29,129 bases of DNA from contig JANNAT010000045.1 of the NCBI GenBank assembly GCA_031384605.1, positions 1 to 29,129 on the forward strand, in the 5' to 3' direction. The notes under the pieces were generated by a model that worked only from the letters and a program-made list of their open reading frames with translations, was not told where the DNA came from and did no database searches. The stretch comes from JANNAT01 sp031384605 (lineage in GTDB: Bacteria > Pseudomonadota > Alphaproteobacteria > Rhodobacterales > Rhodobacteraceae). Position numbers and translations under genes: made by a program. Shown piece by piece: positions 22,734 to 29,129 of this stretch. How positions within the stretch are numbered: position 1 is the first letter of the stretch; the number at the start of each line of letters is the position of its first letter.

Positions 22734-23560
22734 GCGCCGCCTCCGGCAGAAAACTGAACGATGCCTTCAAATTTTGCTGTCCTCAGTGCCGCTTGGGCAT
22801 CGGTCGGGACAGTGCCGCGCGCAAAGATCAGGCCCCGCGCTGATCCGGTATGGGCGATAACATGCCCCAACGCGCCAAGATCCTTGGCGATTTGGGCGGT
22901 TGGGTCGGGAAGACAACCACGCAAGGCCAGACTGCGTTGCGCCGATGTTGCGGCCAGATGTGCCAAGGCTGGCAGGTCTTGCGCCTGCGCTGCAGCGTGC
23001 CAGTCTTGCACAAGGTCTGCGACATCAGGAAAATTCAGATCGGCAGCATCGGTTTGCTGTGGCGCGCCGTAAAACCCGCCCACGACATCAAACTTTGGCA
23101 AGGCAGGCAAAGTTTCGATAATCTTGGCGTGGCGCGAGGCCCACAGCAACCGGTCCGGATGATCAAACATCAACGGATCGGTGGCCCCTTCTACCGCCAG
23201 ACAGGCGCGCGCCAAGGCATCAGGCGGGCCGCACCAACCGGCAAGGCGGGCTAGTGCCACCAAAGCCGCAGTCGAACTGCCGGCACCCCCGCCCAACGGC
23301 ATGTCTGCGATCAGGCTTACGTGGGCGGGCGACGGCAGGCCCAAAAGCGCAAGGAATTTCTGTGCAAGTGCCGTTGTAAGGATCGGGCCGGTGTCGCCAG
23401 CGGTGTCTATCGACAAGTGCTGACCGGGTTTATTGTGTGCCGTTACGGTCAAGACCGCGCAAGGCAGGCTGATCAGCACCACCGGGCCTTTGGGGCCTAG
23501 CCTGCCTTGAACAAGCTCGCCAAAATGACCGGCGACGCAGGGTGGGGCGGGGTGGATCAT
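22730..23560 (-). CDS. bluE: GHMP kinase, putative L-threonine kinase (PduX/BluE type)
   Basis: 276 residues. GHMP kinase with the ATP-binding motif PLGGGAGSSTAAL (88-100) and a short N-terminus CVAGHFGELVQGRLG, which is typical of PduX-like proteins. The expected role is phosphorylating free L-threonine to L-threonine phosphate, the CobC substrate. Rhodobacterales use a BluE protein for this. The start at 23560 (MIHPAPP) overlaps the bluF stop (ATGA). The upstream extension to 23779 lies inside bluF and is not credible. Position between bluF and cobD-cobC strongly supports the assignment, though substrate identity is from family and context. Confidence 0.88.
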   Translation of the reverse strand: MIHPAPPCVAGHFGELVQGRLGPKGPVVLISLPCAVLTVTAHNKPGQHLSIDTAGDTGPILTTALAQKFLALLGLPSPAHVSLIADMPLGGGAGSSTAALVALARLAGWCGPPDALARACLAVEGATDPLMFDHPDRLLWASRHAKIIETLPALPKFDVVGGFYGAPQQTDAADLNFPDVADLVQDWHAAAQAQDLPALAHLAATSAQRSLALRGCLPDPTAQIAKDLGALGHVIAHTGSARGLIFARGTVPTDAQAALRTAKFEGIVQFSAGGGA

Positions 23561-24141
23561 GCAAAAACCCGGTTCACAGTGGCAATCGACCATGCGCCAT
23601 CGGGTGCGGTCATGCCAAACGTGGTTAGCGACAAGGGCGCGATCTGAAACGCCAATGCTGCGGGAATCGACCCAGTTGCATGCGCAATTGCCGCGCGCGA
23701 GGTGCCTGCATGGGCGACCACCACAACCGTGCCACCCAGCGTTGCGGCGCGGATCAGGGCAGGCTGAATGCGGGCGCAAATATCGGCAAAGCTTTCACCA
23801 CCGGGTGGGCGATGGGCGGCCAGATCAGCGGCGGACAGCGGGCCAAGATCGGGCAGATCAGCATAAGGCATGTCTTCCCAATCGCCGAAGTCTTGCTCCC
23901 ACAACGCGGGGTCTACGTAGTCTGGCAAACGCGCCGGCCATAATGCCGATGCAGTTTGCACACAGCGTTGTGCGGAGCTGATGACCAGATGATCAAAGGC
24001 ACCGATGCCTGCGCGCAATGCCGCAATCGCCGCCAGATCAGAACAATCAGCCGCAACATCGCGGCGTCCGGCCATCTGACCATTGGTCAATGCAGGCGCA
24101 TGGCGGATCAGGTGCAGCAGTGTCGGCGCAGGGTAAGTCAC
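23557..24141 (-). CDS. bluF: Histidine phosphatase, alpha-ribazole/adenosylcobalamin 5'-phosphate phosphatase type
   Basis: A 194-residue phosphoglycerate-mutase-like histidine phosphatase. The N-terminal LHLIRHAPAL holds the catalytic RH with an unusual HAP in place of the common RHG. SSAQRCVQTA and FGDWEDMPYADL follow. The second histidine is in VVVVAHAGTSRA. In B12 synthesis such enzymes dephosphorylate adenosylcobalamin-5'-phosphate or alpha-ribazole phosphate. The start is GTG at 24141 with AAAGGAG about ten bases upstream; an ATG between them gives only a three-codon frame ending in the GTGA. It heads the minus-strand unit and diverges from cobU by 84 bases. Confidence 0.85.
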   Translation of the reverse strand: MTYPAPTLLHLIRHAPALTNGQMAGRRDVAADCSDLAAIAALRAGIGAFDHLVISSAQRCVQTASALWPARLPDYVDPALWEQDFGDWEDMPYADLPDLGPLSAADLAAHRPPGGESFADICARIQPALIRAATLGGTVVVVAHAGTSRAAIAHATGSIPAALAFQIAPLSLTTFGMTAPDGAWSIATVNRVFA

Positions 24142-24179
24142 GGTCGCATTTCTCCTTTCGCAGGCTTGCCTTATCTGCT

Positions 24180-24200
24180 TTGTTCCGGGCCAAGGAACAA
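24180..24200. promoter_or_regulatory. Palindrome in the bluF/cobU divergent promoter region
   Basis: TTGTTCC-N7-GGAACAA is a perfect 7-bp inverted repeat, and an extra GTTCC half follows at 24204-24208. It lies centrally in the 84-base region from which two B12 operons diverge. It could be an operator or an RNA stem. Confidence 0.4.
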
Positions 24201-24225
24201 GGGGTTCCGCAGGGCTGACAGGCAG

Positions 24226-24726
24226 ATGATCATACTTGTGACAGGGGGGGCGCGGTCGGGCAAAAGCCTTATTGCCGAGACGCGCACGCTGTCACTTGGG
24301 CCGCGCGCCAGCTATATCGCCACCGCGCAGGCGTTTGATGCGGAAATGGCGGCGCGGATTGCCGAACATCAATCGCGACGCGGGCCGGAATGGACGACGT
24401 ATGCCGCCCCGCTGGATTTGATCGGCGCGCTGAAGGCAACCGATGGGCAGGGGCCAAGGCTGGTGGATTGCCTGACGCTTTGGTTAACCAACCTGATGCT
24501 GGCCGATATGGATTGGCGCAGTGCGGCGCAGGATTTGCTGGCGGTTTTACCTAAACAGCGCGACCCGGTCGTCTTTGTCACCAACGAGGTCGGATCCGGG
24601 ATTGTTCCCGAAAACGCCCTTGCCCGCGCGTTCCGCGATGCGGCGGGCACGCTGAACCAATGGATCGCAGGCGTGGCAGACGAGGTTATCCTTGCTGTTG
24701 CGGGCCTGCCAATGAAAGTGAAATAG
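24226..24726 (+). CDS. cobU: Adenosylcobinamide kinase / adenosylcobinamide-phosphate guanylyltransferase
   Basis: 166 residues (CobP in Pseudomonas naming). The bifunctional enzyme phosphorylates adenosylcobinamide and transfers GMP, giving adenosylcobinamide-GDP. The P-loop GGARSGKS (7-14) and AEHQSRRGPEW with His48, the expected guanylylated histidine, are present, as are VDCLTLWLTNLM and VTNEVGSGIVPENALARAFRD. ATG 24226 is chosen because the family begins directly with MIILVTGGARSGKS. A longer upstream frame is antisense to bluF. It leads the cobU-cobT-cobS unit, three bases before cobT. Confidence 0.96.
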   Translation: MIILVTGGARSGKSLIAETRTLSLGPRASYIATAQAFDAEMAARIAEHQSRRGPEWTTYAAPLDLIGALKATDGQGPRLVDCLTLWLTNLMLADMDWRSAAQDLLAVLPKQRDPVVFVTNEVGSGIVPENALARAFRDAAGTLNQWIAGVADEVILAVAGLPMKVK

Positions 24727-24729
24727 ACT

Positions 24730-25740
24730 ATGACGTTTATCTTGAAGGATCTGAACCAGTTGGCCGGTTTGGCGTCGCAGTTGCCACGCGCCGACGATGC
24801 GGCAACAGCGGCTGCCCGGGCGCGGCAGGACAGCCTGACCAAACCGCCGGGATCGCTGGGTAAACTGGAAGATTTGGCGGTGTTCATGGCGGGATGGCGC
24901 GGCACGGAACGCCCCACAATCGCGCGCGCCCAAGCGCTGGTTTTCGCGGGAAATCACGGGATTTGCGCGCAAGGCGTCAACGTTTACCCCCAGGCCGTCA
25001 CGGCGCAGATGGTTGGTAATTTCACCGCCGGTGGGGCGGCCATCAACCAGCTATGCCGCGCCAATGGGGCAGACCTGTCGGTTATTGCGCTGGAACTGGA
25101 CCGGCCCACGGGCGATTTCACCACTGGCCCCGCGATGAGCGATGCTGACTGTCTGACGGCACTAAACACCGGGGCTGCGGCGGTTGATACATCGGCGGAT
25201 GTGCTGATTTTGGGTGAAATGGGCATCGGCAATTCAACTGTGGCCGCTGCGCTGTGTGCCGCGTTGTTTGGCGGCGATGTGGCGGATTGGGTCGGGCCAG
25301 GAACCGGATCAGATGCCGACGGCATCGCGCGCAAAGTCGCGGCGATCAAGGCCGGTCTGGCGCGGCATCAGGGCCTTGACGCCGGGCATGTGCTGGCGGC
25401 TTTGGGCGGGCGCGAACAGGCGGCGATTTGTGGGGCGGTGCTGGCGGCGCGGGCGGCGCGCATTCCGGTCATACTCGACGGGTTCATCTGTTCTGCGGCG
25501 GCGGCGGTGCTTTATGCGGCGGACCCGGGCCTGCTGGATCACTGTCTTGTCGGCCACGCCAGCGCCGAGCCGGGCCATCGCCATCTGTTGGCCGCCATAA
25601 ACAAACGCGCCATTCTGGAATTTGACATGCGGCTGGGAGAAGGGTCTGGTGCGGCTTTGGCGCTGGGAATTGTGCGCTCAGCCTTGGAATGTCACAACGG
25701 CATGGCCACGTTCGCGCAGGCCGGGGTATCCGAGGCATGA
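24730..25740 (+). CDS. cobT: Nicotinate-nucleotide--dimethylbenzimidazole phosphoribosyltransferase
   Basis: 336 residues (CobU in Pseudomonas naming; not the chelatase CobT). It activates the lower-ligand base by making alpha-ribazole 5'-phosphate from nicotinate mononucleotide and dimethylbenzimidazole. Motifs: KPPGSLGKLEDLA, VFAGNHGICAQGVNVYPQAVTAQMV, GEMGIGNSTVAAAL, and LGEGSGAALAL with the expected catalytic Glu304. Length and motifs are normal. The stop overlaps the next gene by ATGA. No bluB for dimethylbenzimidazole synthesis lies nearby. Confidence 0.97.
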   Translation: MTFILKDLNQLAGLASQLPRADDAATAAARARQDSLTKPPGSLGKLEDLAVFMAGWRGTERPTIARAQALVFAGNHGICAQGVNVYPQAVTAQMVGNFTAGGAAINQLCRANGADLSVIALELDRPTGDFTTGPAMSDADCLTALNTGAAAVDTSADVLILGEMGIGNSTVAAALCAALFGGDVADWVGPGTGSDADGIARKVAAIKAGLARHQGLDAGHVLAALGGREQAAICGAVLAARAARIPVILDGFICSAAAAVLYAADPGLLDHCLVGHASAEPGHRHLLAAINKRAILEFDMRLGEGSGAALALGIVRSALECHNGMATFAQAGVSEA

Positions 25741-26507
25741 TCATCCCACGGCAGGCCATCGCGCAGCTTCAGGTCGCAACGATGCTGCTGACGCGCCTGC
25801 CCGCGGGCAATCTGACAGCGCCCATTCCAAAGTTAAGCGATTCGGTTTGGGCGTTTCCGTTGGTGGGTTTGGGTGTGGGGGCGTTCAGCGCACTGGGCTT
25901 GGTGGTGGCGCTGTGGATCGGGCTGCCCCTCGCTTTGGCTGCGGGCATTGCGCTGATTGCCGGCGTTTTGACAACGGGCGCGTTGCACGAAGACGGATTG
26001 GCCGATGTTGCCGACGGTTTCGGCGGCGGGCAGACCCGCGCGCGGAAGCTTGCGATCATGCGCGACAGCCGCATCGGCAGTTACGGCACCTTGGCGTTGA
26101 TCTTGTCGGTTGGCTTGCGCTGGCAAGCCTTGATTTTGGCGGCGGCGATCAGCCCGTCTTTGGCGATTTGCGGCGTCGTTGCAATTGCCATGATCAGCCG
26201 CGCCGGATTGCCCGCAATGATGGTGGCCCTGCCGCCCGCAAGGGACGATGGCTTGGGGCGGTCTGCGGCGGGGGGTGATTGGACGGGGGCGACGGTTGCG
26301 GCGGCAATTGGCGTGGGTGCTGCGGCAGTGTTGCTTGGGCCCATGATCGGGATATCTGTCGCACTTGGTCTTGTCGTCACTCTGGTCGGGCTTTCTGCGC
26401 TGGCGATGCGGCAAATCGGCGGACAAACCGGCGATGTCTTGGGCGCGGCGCAACAGCTGTGCGACGTGACGGCCTGGGTGATTTTGGTGGCTTTGCTCGG
26501 CCCGTAA
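25737..26507 (+). CDS. cobS: Adenosylcobinamide-GDP ribazoletransferase (cobalamin synthase)
   Basis: 256 residues (CobV in Pseudomonas naming; not the chelatase CobS). This integral membrane enzyme joins adenosylcobinamide-GDP and alpha-ribazole phosphate. The hallmark is HEDGLADVADGFGGG...KLAIMRDSRIGSYG (about residues 83-118), with Asp-rich metal-binding positions. Many hydrophobic helices follow, such as LALILSVGLRW and VLLGPMIGISVALGLVVTLVGL. LLTRLPAGN near the start is also typical. The start overlaps the cobT stop; a longer upstream frame lies inside cobT. Confidence 0.95.
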   Translation: MIIPRQAIAQLQVATMLLTRLPAGNLTAPIPKLSDSVWAFPLVGLGVGAFSALGLVVALWIGLPLALAAGIALIAGVLTTGALHEDGLADVADGFGGGQTRARKLAIMRDSRIGSYGTLALILSVGLRWQALILAAAISPSLAICGVVAIAMISRAGLPAMMVALPPARDDGLGRSAAGGDWTGATVAAAIGVGAAAVLLGPMIGISVALGLVVTLVGLSALAMRQIGGQTGDVLGAAQQLCDVTAWVILVALLGP

Positions 26508-26587
26508 TTGCCAGTCTGGTTGGGCAAAGATCGCTTTCTGCGGAACCGCCTGTTAGGCTGGCAAGATATGGCGAAAGGCAGGGGTTG

Positions 26588-27568
26588 ATGAATATCTTGA
26601 TCATTGGCGCGGCGGGGATGATTGGCCGCAAACTGGCACAATCCCTTGCGGCGCGGGGCACGTTGGGTGGGGCTGCGATCGGGCGGTTGGTTTTGGCCGA
26701 TGTGGTGATGCCACAATCCCTTGCCGCTGCGTTCGCCGTTGAAACCACGATGGTCGATCTGACCAGCCCTGACGGCCCGAAATCGGTGATCGCGGCGCGC
26801 CCGGACGTGATTTTTCATCTGGCAGCCGTTGTGTCGGGTGAGGCCGAGGCCGATTTTGACAAAGGCTATGCCGTCAATCTGGACGCCACACGTAATTTGT
26901 TCGAAGCAATCCGCGCCGTGGGGCAGGGATACCGCCCGCGCGTGGTGTTTGCATCGTCAATTGCGGTTTTTGGCACGCCTTTCCCCGACCGGATTGGCGA
27001 TGATTTTTTCCTAACTCCGTCAAGTAGTTATGGAACGCAGAAGGCAATGTCGGAACTGCTGTTAAATGACTATTCCCGGCGCGGCATATTGGACGGCGTG
27101 GGCCTTCGACTGCCAACGATCTGCATCAGGCCCGGCACGCCAAATCGCGCAGCGTCGGGCTTTTTCTCAAACATCCTGCGCGAACCACTGGTGGGTTTGC
27201 CCGCCATTTTGCCCGTGCGCGATACCTTGCGCCATTGGTTCGCCAGCCCGCGCGCGGCGATTGGGTTTTTGGAACATGCCGCTGTCTTGGACACAAAATT
27301 GCTGGGCCACCGCCGCTGTCTGAATATGCCAGGGCTGTCGGCCACCGTGGCCGAACAGATAGAGGCATTGCGCCGTGTGGCGGGGCAAAAGGCCGTTGAT
27401 CTGATCAATCTGGTGCCCGATTTTGCTATTGCTGCAATGGTAGAAACCTGGCCGCAAGATTTTGACACCACCCGCGCCACGGCGCTGGGGTTTCGCGCGG
27501 AACGCAGTTTTGATGAAATTATTGCCGTGCATTTGCACGATGAATTGGGCGTAAGTGATCTGATATGA
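26588..27568 (+). CDS. denD: D-erythronate dehydrogenase-like NAD-dependent epimerase/dehydratase
   Basis: 326 residues, extended SDR fold. Rossmann GAAGMIG (7-13), FHLAAVVSGEAEADF, and the catalytic Tyr148-x3-Lys152 in SSYGTQKAMSELL. The long stretch SRRGILDGVGLRLPTICIRPGTPNRAASGFFSNI is characteristic of DenD, which oxidises D-erythronate to 2-oxo-tetronate in four-carbon acid-sugar catabolism. It begins 80 bases after cobS, with GGCAGGGG upstream. The usual partners of DenD, otnK/otnC-type kinase and decarboxylase genes, are not visible here, so the substrate is inferred from family resemblance. Confidence 0.8.
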   Translation: MNILIIGAAGMIGRKLAQSLAARGTLGGAAIGRLVLADVVMPQSLAAAFAVETTMVDLTSPDGPKSVIAARPDVIFHLAAVVSGEAEADFDKGYAVNLDATRNLFEAIRAVGQGYRPRVVFASSIAVFGTPFPDRIGDDFFLTPSSSYGTQKAMSELLLNDYSRRGILDGVGLRLPTICIRPGTPNRAASGFFSNILREPLVGLPAILPVRDTLRHWFASPRAAIGFLEHAAVLDTKLLGHRRCLNMPGLSATVAEQIEALRRVAGQKAVDLINLVPDFAIAAMVETWPQDFDTTRATALGFRAERSFDEIIAVHLHDELGVSDLI

Positions 27569-27609
27569 CCCTGCGCTGCGTATAATCCTTTTGAATACGG
27601 AGTGGGAAA

Positions 27610-28152
27610 ATGGCCAACAAAATCAGTCATGGGGCGTTGGTCATTTGCATTGCCTTGATGACGCAAGCAGCCCCCGCTGGCACCGATGCCCCAACTTTCA
27701 GTTTTGCGTCTATTGACGGCGGAATTTATAACACCGGCGATTGGCGGGGCCTGCCAATATTAATTGTAAATACGGCGTCGATGTGTGGCTACACCCCGCA
27801 ATATCAGGCGATGCAAGACCTGTCTGACCAATATAAAGGCCGCGCAATTGTGCTGGCCGTGCCATCGGATGATTTCAACCAAGAACTGGCCTCGGACGCC
27901 GAGGTAAAGGATTTTTGCGAAGTTAACTTTGCTTTGACCCTTCCAATGACAACGATTGAACATGTCGCATCAGATAATGTGCATCCGTTGTTTGGCTGGC
28001 TGCGTGATACGGCGGCCTTTGTTCCGGATTGGAATTTCAACAAGGTTTTGCTTGGCGCAGATGGGCAGTTTGTTGCGGCTTGGGGGTCGAATACGGTGCC
28101 AACAGCTGATGAAATCACCGACGCGATTGATCTGGCCTTGCAAGGCAATTGA
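27610..28152 (+). CDS. Exported Cys-type glutathione peroxidase family protein
   Basis: 180 residues with an N-terminal signal peptide (about 1-23, hydrophobic GALVICIALMTQAAPAG), so probably periplasmic. The thioredoxin-fold peroxidase core has the peroxidatic Cys59 in VNTASMCGYTPQY, Gln91 in VPSDDFNQE, and Trp141-Asn142 in DWNFNK, forming the usual Cys-Gln-Trp-Asn site. It should reduce hydroperoxides, probably with thioredoxin-like electron donors, as Cys-type members do. GGAGTGGGAAA lies before the ATG. TATAAT at 27581 is a possible -10 box but lacks a good -35. It appears unrelated to the B12 genes. Confidence 0.88.
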   Translation: MANKISHGALVICIALMTQAAPAGTDAPTFSFASIDGGIYNTGDWRGLPILIVNTASMCGYTPQYQAMQDLSDQYKGRAIVLAVPSDDFNQELASDAEVKDFCEVNFALTLPMTTIEHVASDNVHPLFGWLRDTAAFVPDWNFNKVLLGADGQFVAAWGSNTVPTADEITDAIDLALQGN

Positions 28153-28230
28153 TCGGGCCTTTATTGCTTAGTTTCACCTTGCAGCCTTGGGCGATCTGAC
28201 CAAAACTAGGGGCAACTTGGATCAGATGGG

Positions 28231-28977
28231 ATGACAGCGATGGGACGGTTAACGGGCAAGCGGGCGCTGATCACGGCAGCAGGGCAGGGCATCGGCCGAG
28301 CAAGTGCGATTGCCATGGCAAACGAAGGGGCCCATGTAATTGCAACCGACGTCAATGCCGAAGCCCTTGCGACATTGCGTCATGACAACGTTGAAACCTG
28401 GGTGTTGAATGTGCGTGACCCAGCCTCGATTGCCCACGCGGTTGCAGCGGCGGGTGCCGTGAATGTGCTGTTCAACTGTGCGGGGTTTGTGGCGGCAGGC
28501 AGCATTCTGGACTGCGACGAAGATCAATGGGCGTTCAGTATGGATCTGAACATGACCGCAATGTACCGGATGTGCCGTGCATTTTTGCCCGGTATGCTGG
28601 CGGGCGGTGGCGGCAGCATTATCAACATGGCCTCGGCGGTGTCGTCGATTATCGCGGCCCCCAATCGGTTCGTCTATGGCGCCACCAAGGCCGGGGTGAT
28701 TGGAATCAGCAAGGCGATTGCGGCTGATTTCATCACGCAAGGCATTCGGTGCAATGTGATCTGCCCGGGCACTGTGGAAAGCCCGTCACTGGAACAGCGT
28801 CTGCATGCCACGGGCGATTATAAGGCCGCGAAAGCCGCGTTTATCGCCCGTCAACCGATTGGGCGGATAGGCCGCGCCGAAGAGATTGCGGCGTTGGTGG
28901 TTTATCTTGCGTCGGATGATGCGGCCTATACGACCGGGACCACGCATTTGATTGATGGCGGCTGGACCAATACCTGA
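28231..28977 (+). CDS. Short-chain dehydrogenase/reductase, 2-keto-3-deoxy-L-fuconate dehydrogenase-like
   Basis: 248 residues, classical SDR. Cofactor motif TAAGQGIG (15-22) with Asp in ATDVNAEAL favouring NAD, then NCAGFV, and catalytic Ser in NMASAVSSI, Tyr149 and Lys153 in VYGATKAG. The C-terminal YTTGTTHLIDGGWTNT resembles 2-keto-3-deoxy-L-fuconate dehydrogenases and the related hydroxybutyrate dehydrogenase type 2. An amidohydrolase follows 24 bases later, as in L-fucose or L-rhamnose oxidative pathways. The start could be ATG 28231 or ATG 28240; neither has a clearly better ribosome site. Precise substrate unknown. Confidence 0.8.
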   Translation: MTAMGRLTGKRALITAAGQGIGRASAIAMANEGAHVIATDVNAEALATLRHDNVETWVLNVRDPASIAHAVAAAGAVNVLFNCAGFVAAGSILDCDEDQWAFSMDLNMTAMYRMCRAFLPGMLAGGGGSIINMASAVSSIIAAPNRFVYGATKAGVIGISKAIAADFITQGIRCNVICPGTVESPSLEQRLHATGDYKAAKAAFIARQPIGRIGRAEEIAALVVYLASDDAAYTTGTTHLIDGGWTNT

Positions 28978-29001
28978 CCTGTTGTTCGCAAAGGACATTT
29001 T

Positions 29002-29129
29002 ATGCAGTTCATCGACACCCATCAGCATCTGATTTTGCGTGACCGGATTGGCTATGCGTGGACGGCGGGCGTGCCGGTTTTGGCATCGGGTGATTTTACG
29101 GTGGCCGACTATCGTGCGTTGACGGCGGG
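29002..29129 (+). CDS. Amidohydrolase family protein, N-terminal fragment at window edge
   Basis: The frame opens with MQFIDTHQHLILRDRIGYAW and stays open to the end of the window, giving 42 residues. The DTHQH motif supplies metal-ligand or catalytic histidines of amidohydrolase-2 (lactonase-type) proteins. AAAGGA lies before the ATG. Together with the upstream SDR this suggests a sugar lactonase, such as an L-fuconolactonase type, but only the first strand and helix are visible. Confidence 0.75.
   Translation, partial: MQFIDTHQHLILRDRIGYAWTAGVPVLASGDFTVADYRALTA

Noticed and set aside
24139..24153. Three-codon mini-ORF (ATG CGA CCG TGA) overlapping the bluF GTG start
   Set aside because: Too short to distinguish from chance; the ribosome site serves the GTG start adequately.
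27581..27586. TATAAT as a promoter -10 box before the peroxidase gene
   Set aside because: No acceptable -35 box lies 16-19 bases upstream; a single hexamer is not enough to call a promoter.

Overview
The window is high-GC DNA from an alphaproteobacterium, most likely a member of the Rhodobacteraceae (Rhodobacterales). The reasons are a complete-looking aerobic, CobG-dependent cobalamin locus; a BluE/PduX-type threonine kinase paired with a histidine phosphatase (the bluE/bluF arrangement); CbtAB cobalt import; a short (1079 aa) CobN; and intergenic repeats of the form GGCGGGGATATTT...CCAAAAT that resemble repeats I associate with this family. No rRNA, tRNA, CRISPR array or intact transposase was seen.

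Layout. (1) 1-1740, minus strand: remains of an RHS polymorphic-toxin locus. Two 5'-truncated RHS core fragments share a 149-bp direct repeat. Between them lie an orphan RHS C-terminal tip, whose tail is probably a toxin, and a small acidic, AT-rich putative immunity gene. (2) 1788-2528: a GntR/FCD regulator of unknown target. (3) 2556-4916, minus strand: cobO and cobQ. They are separated by a 216-bp block bounded by a perfect 38-bp inverted repeat and containing a 52-codon small ORF coupled to cobQ by ATGA. (4) 4934-18587, plus strand: cobalamin riboswitch 1 and then a tightly packed operon DUF1636-cobW-cobN-cobG-cobH-cobI-cobJ-(cobK reversed)-cobL-cobE-cobM-cobB-cobA-DUF1636. Almost every junction overlaps by 1-4 bases. 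(5) 18623-20617, plus strand: a second promoter and cobalamin riboswitch, then cbtB-cbtA-cobF. (6) 20657-20735: convergent terminator hairpins and another copy of the intergenic repeat. (7) 20772-24141, minus strand: bluF-bluE-cobD(cbiB)-cobC, the aminopropanol and nucleotide-loop arm. (8) 24226-26507, plus strand: cobU(cobP)-cobT-cobS(cobV), lower-ligand activation and final assembly. (9) 26588-29129, plus strand: unrelated metabolism, comprising denD-like, a secreted Cys glutathione peroxidase, an SDR, and the start of an amidohydrolase. It looks like a sugar-acid catabolism neighbourhood.

How it works together. CbtAB probably import cobalt. CobA, I, G, J, M, F, K, L and H build hydrogenobyrinate from uroporphyrinogen III. 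CobB amidates it, and CobN (with chelatase CobS and CobT, which are not in this window) inserts cobalt. CobO adenosylates and CobQ amidates the ring. BluE and CobC supply (R)-1-aminopropan-2-ol phosphate, CobD attaches it, and CobU, CobT, CobS and BluF finish the nucleotide loop. Both riboswitches sit on the ring-synthesis/cobalt-uptake units. I see none on cobO-cobQ, bluF-cobC or cobU-cobT-cobS. BluB (DMB synthesis) and B12 importers are also absent from the window.

The least explained parts are the two DUF1636 cysteine proteins bracketing the main operon, the inverted-repeat block with its small ORF upstream of cobQ, the RHS remnant, and the reversed cobK whose start codon overlaps that of cobL.
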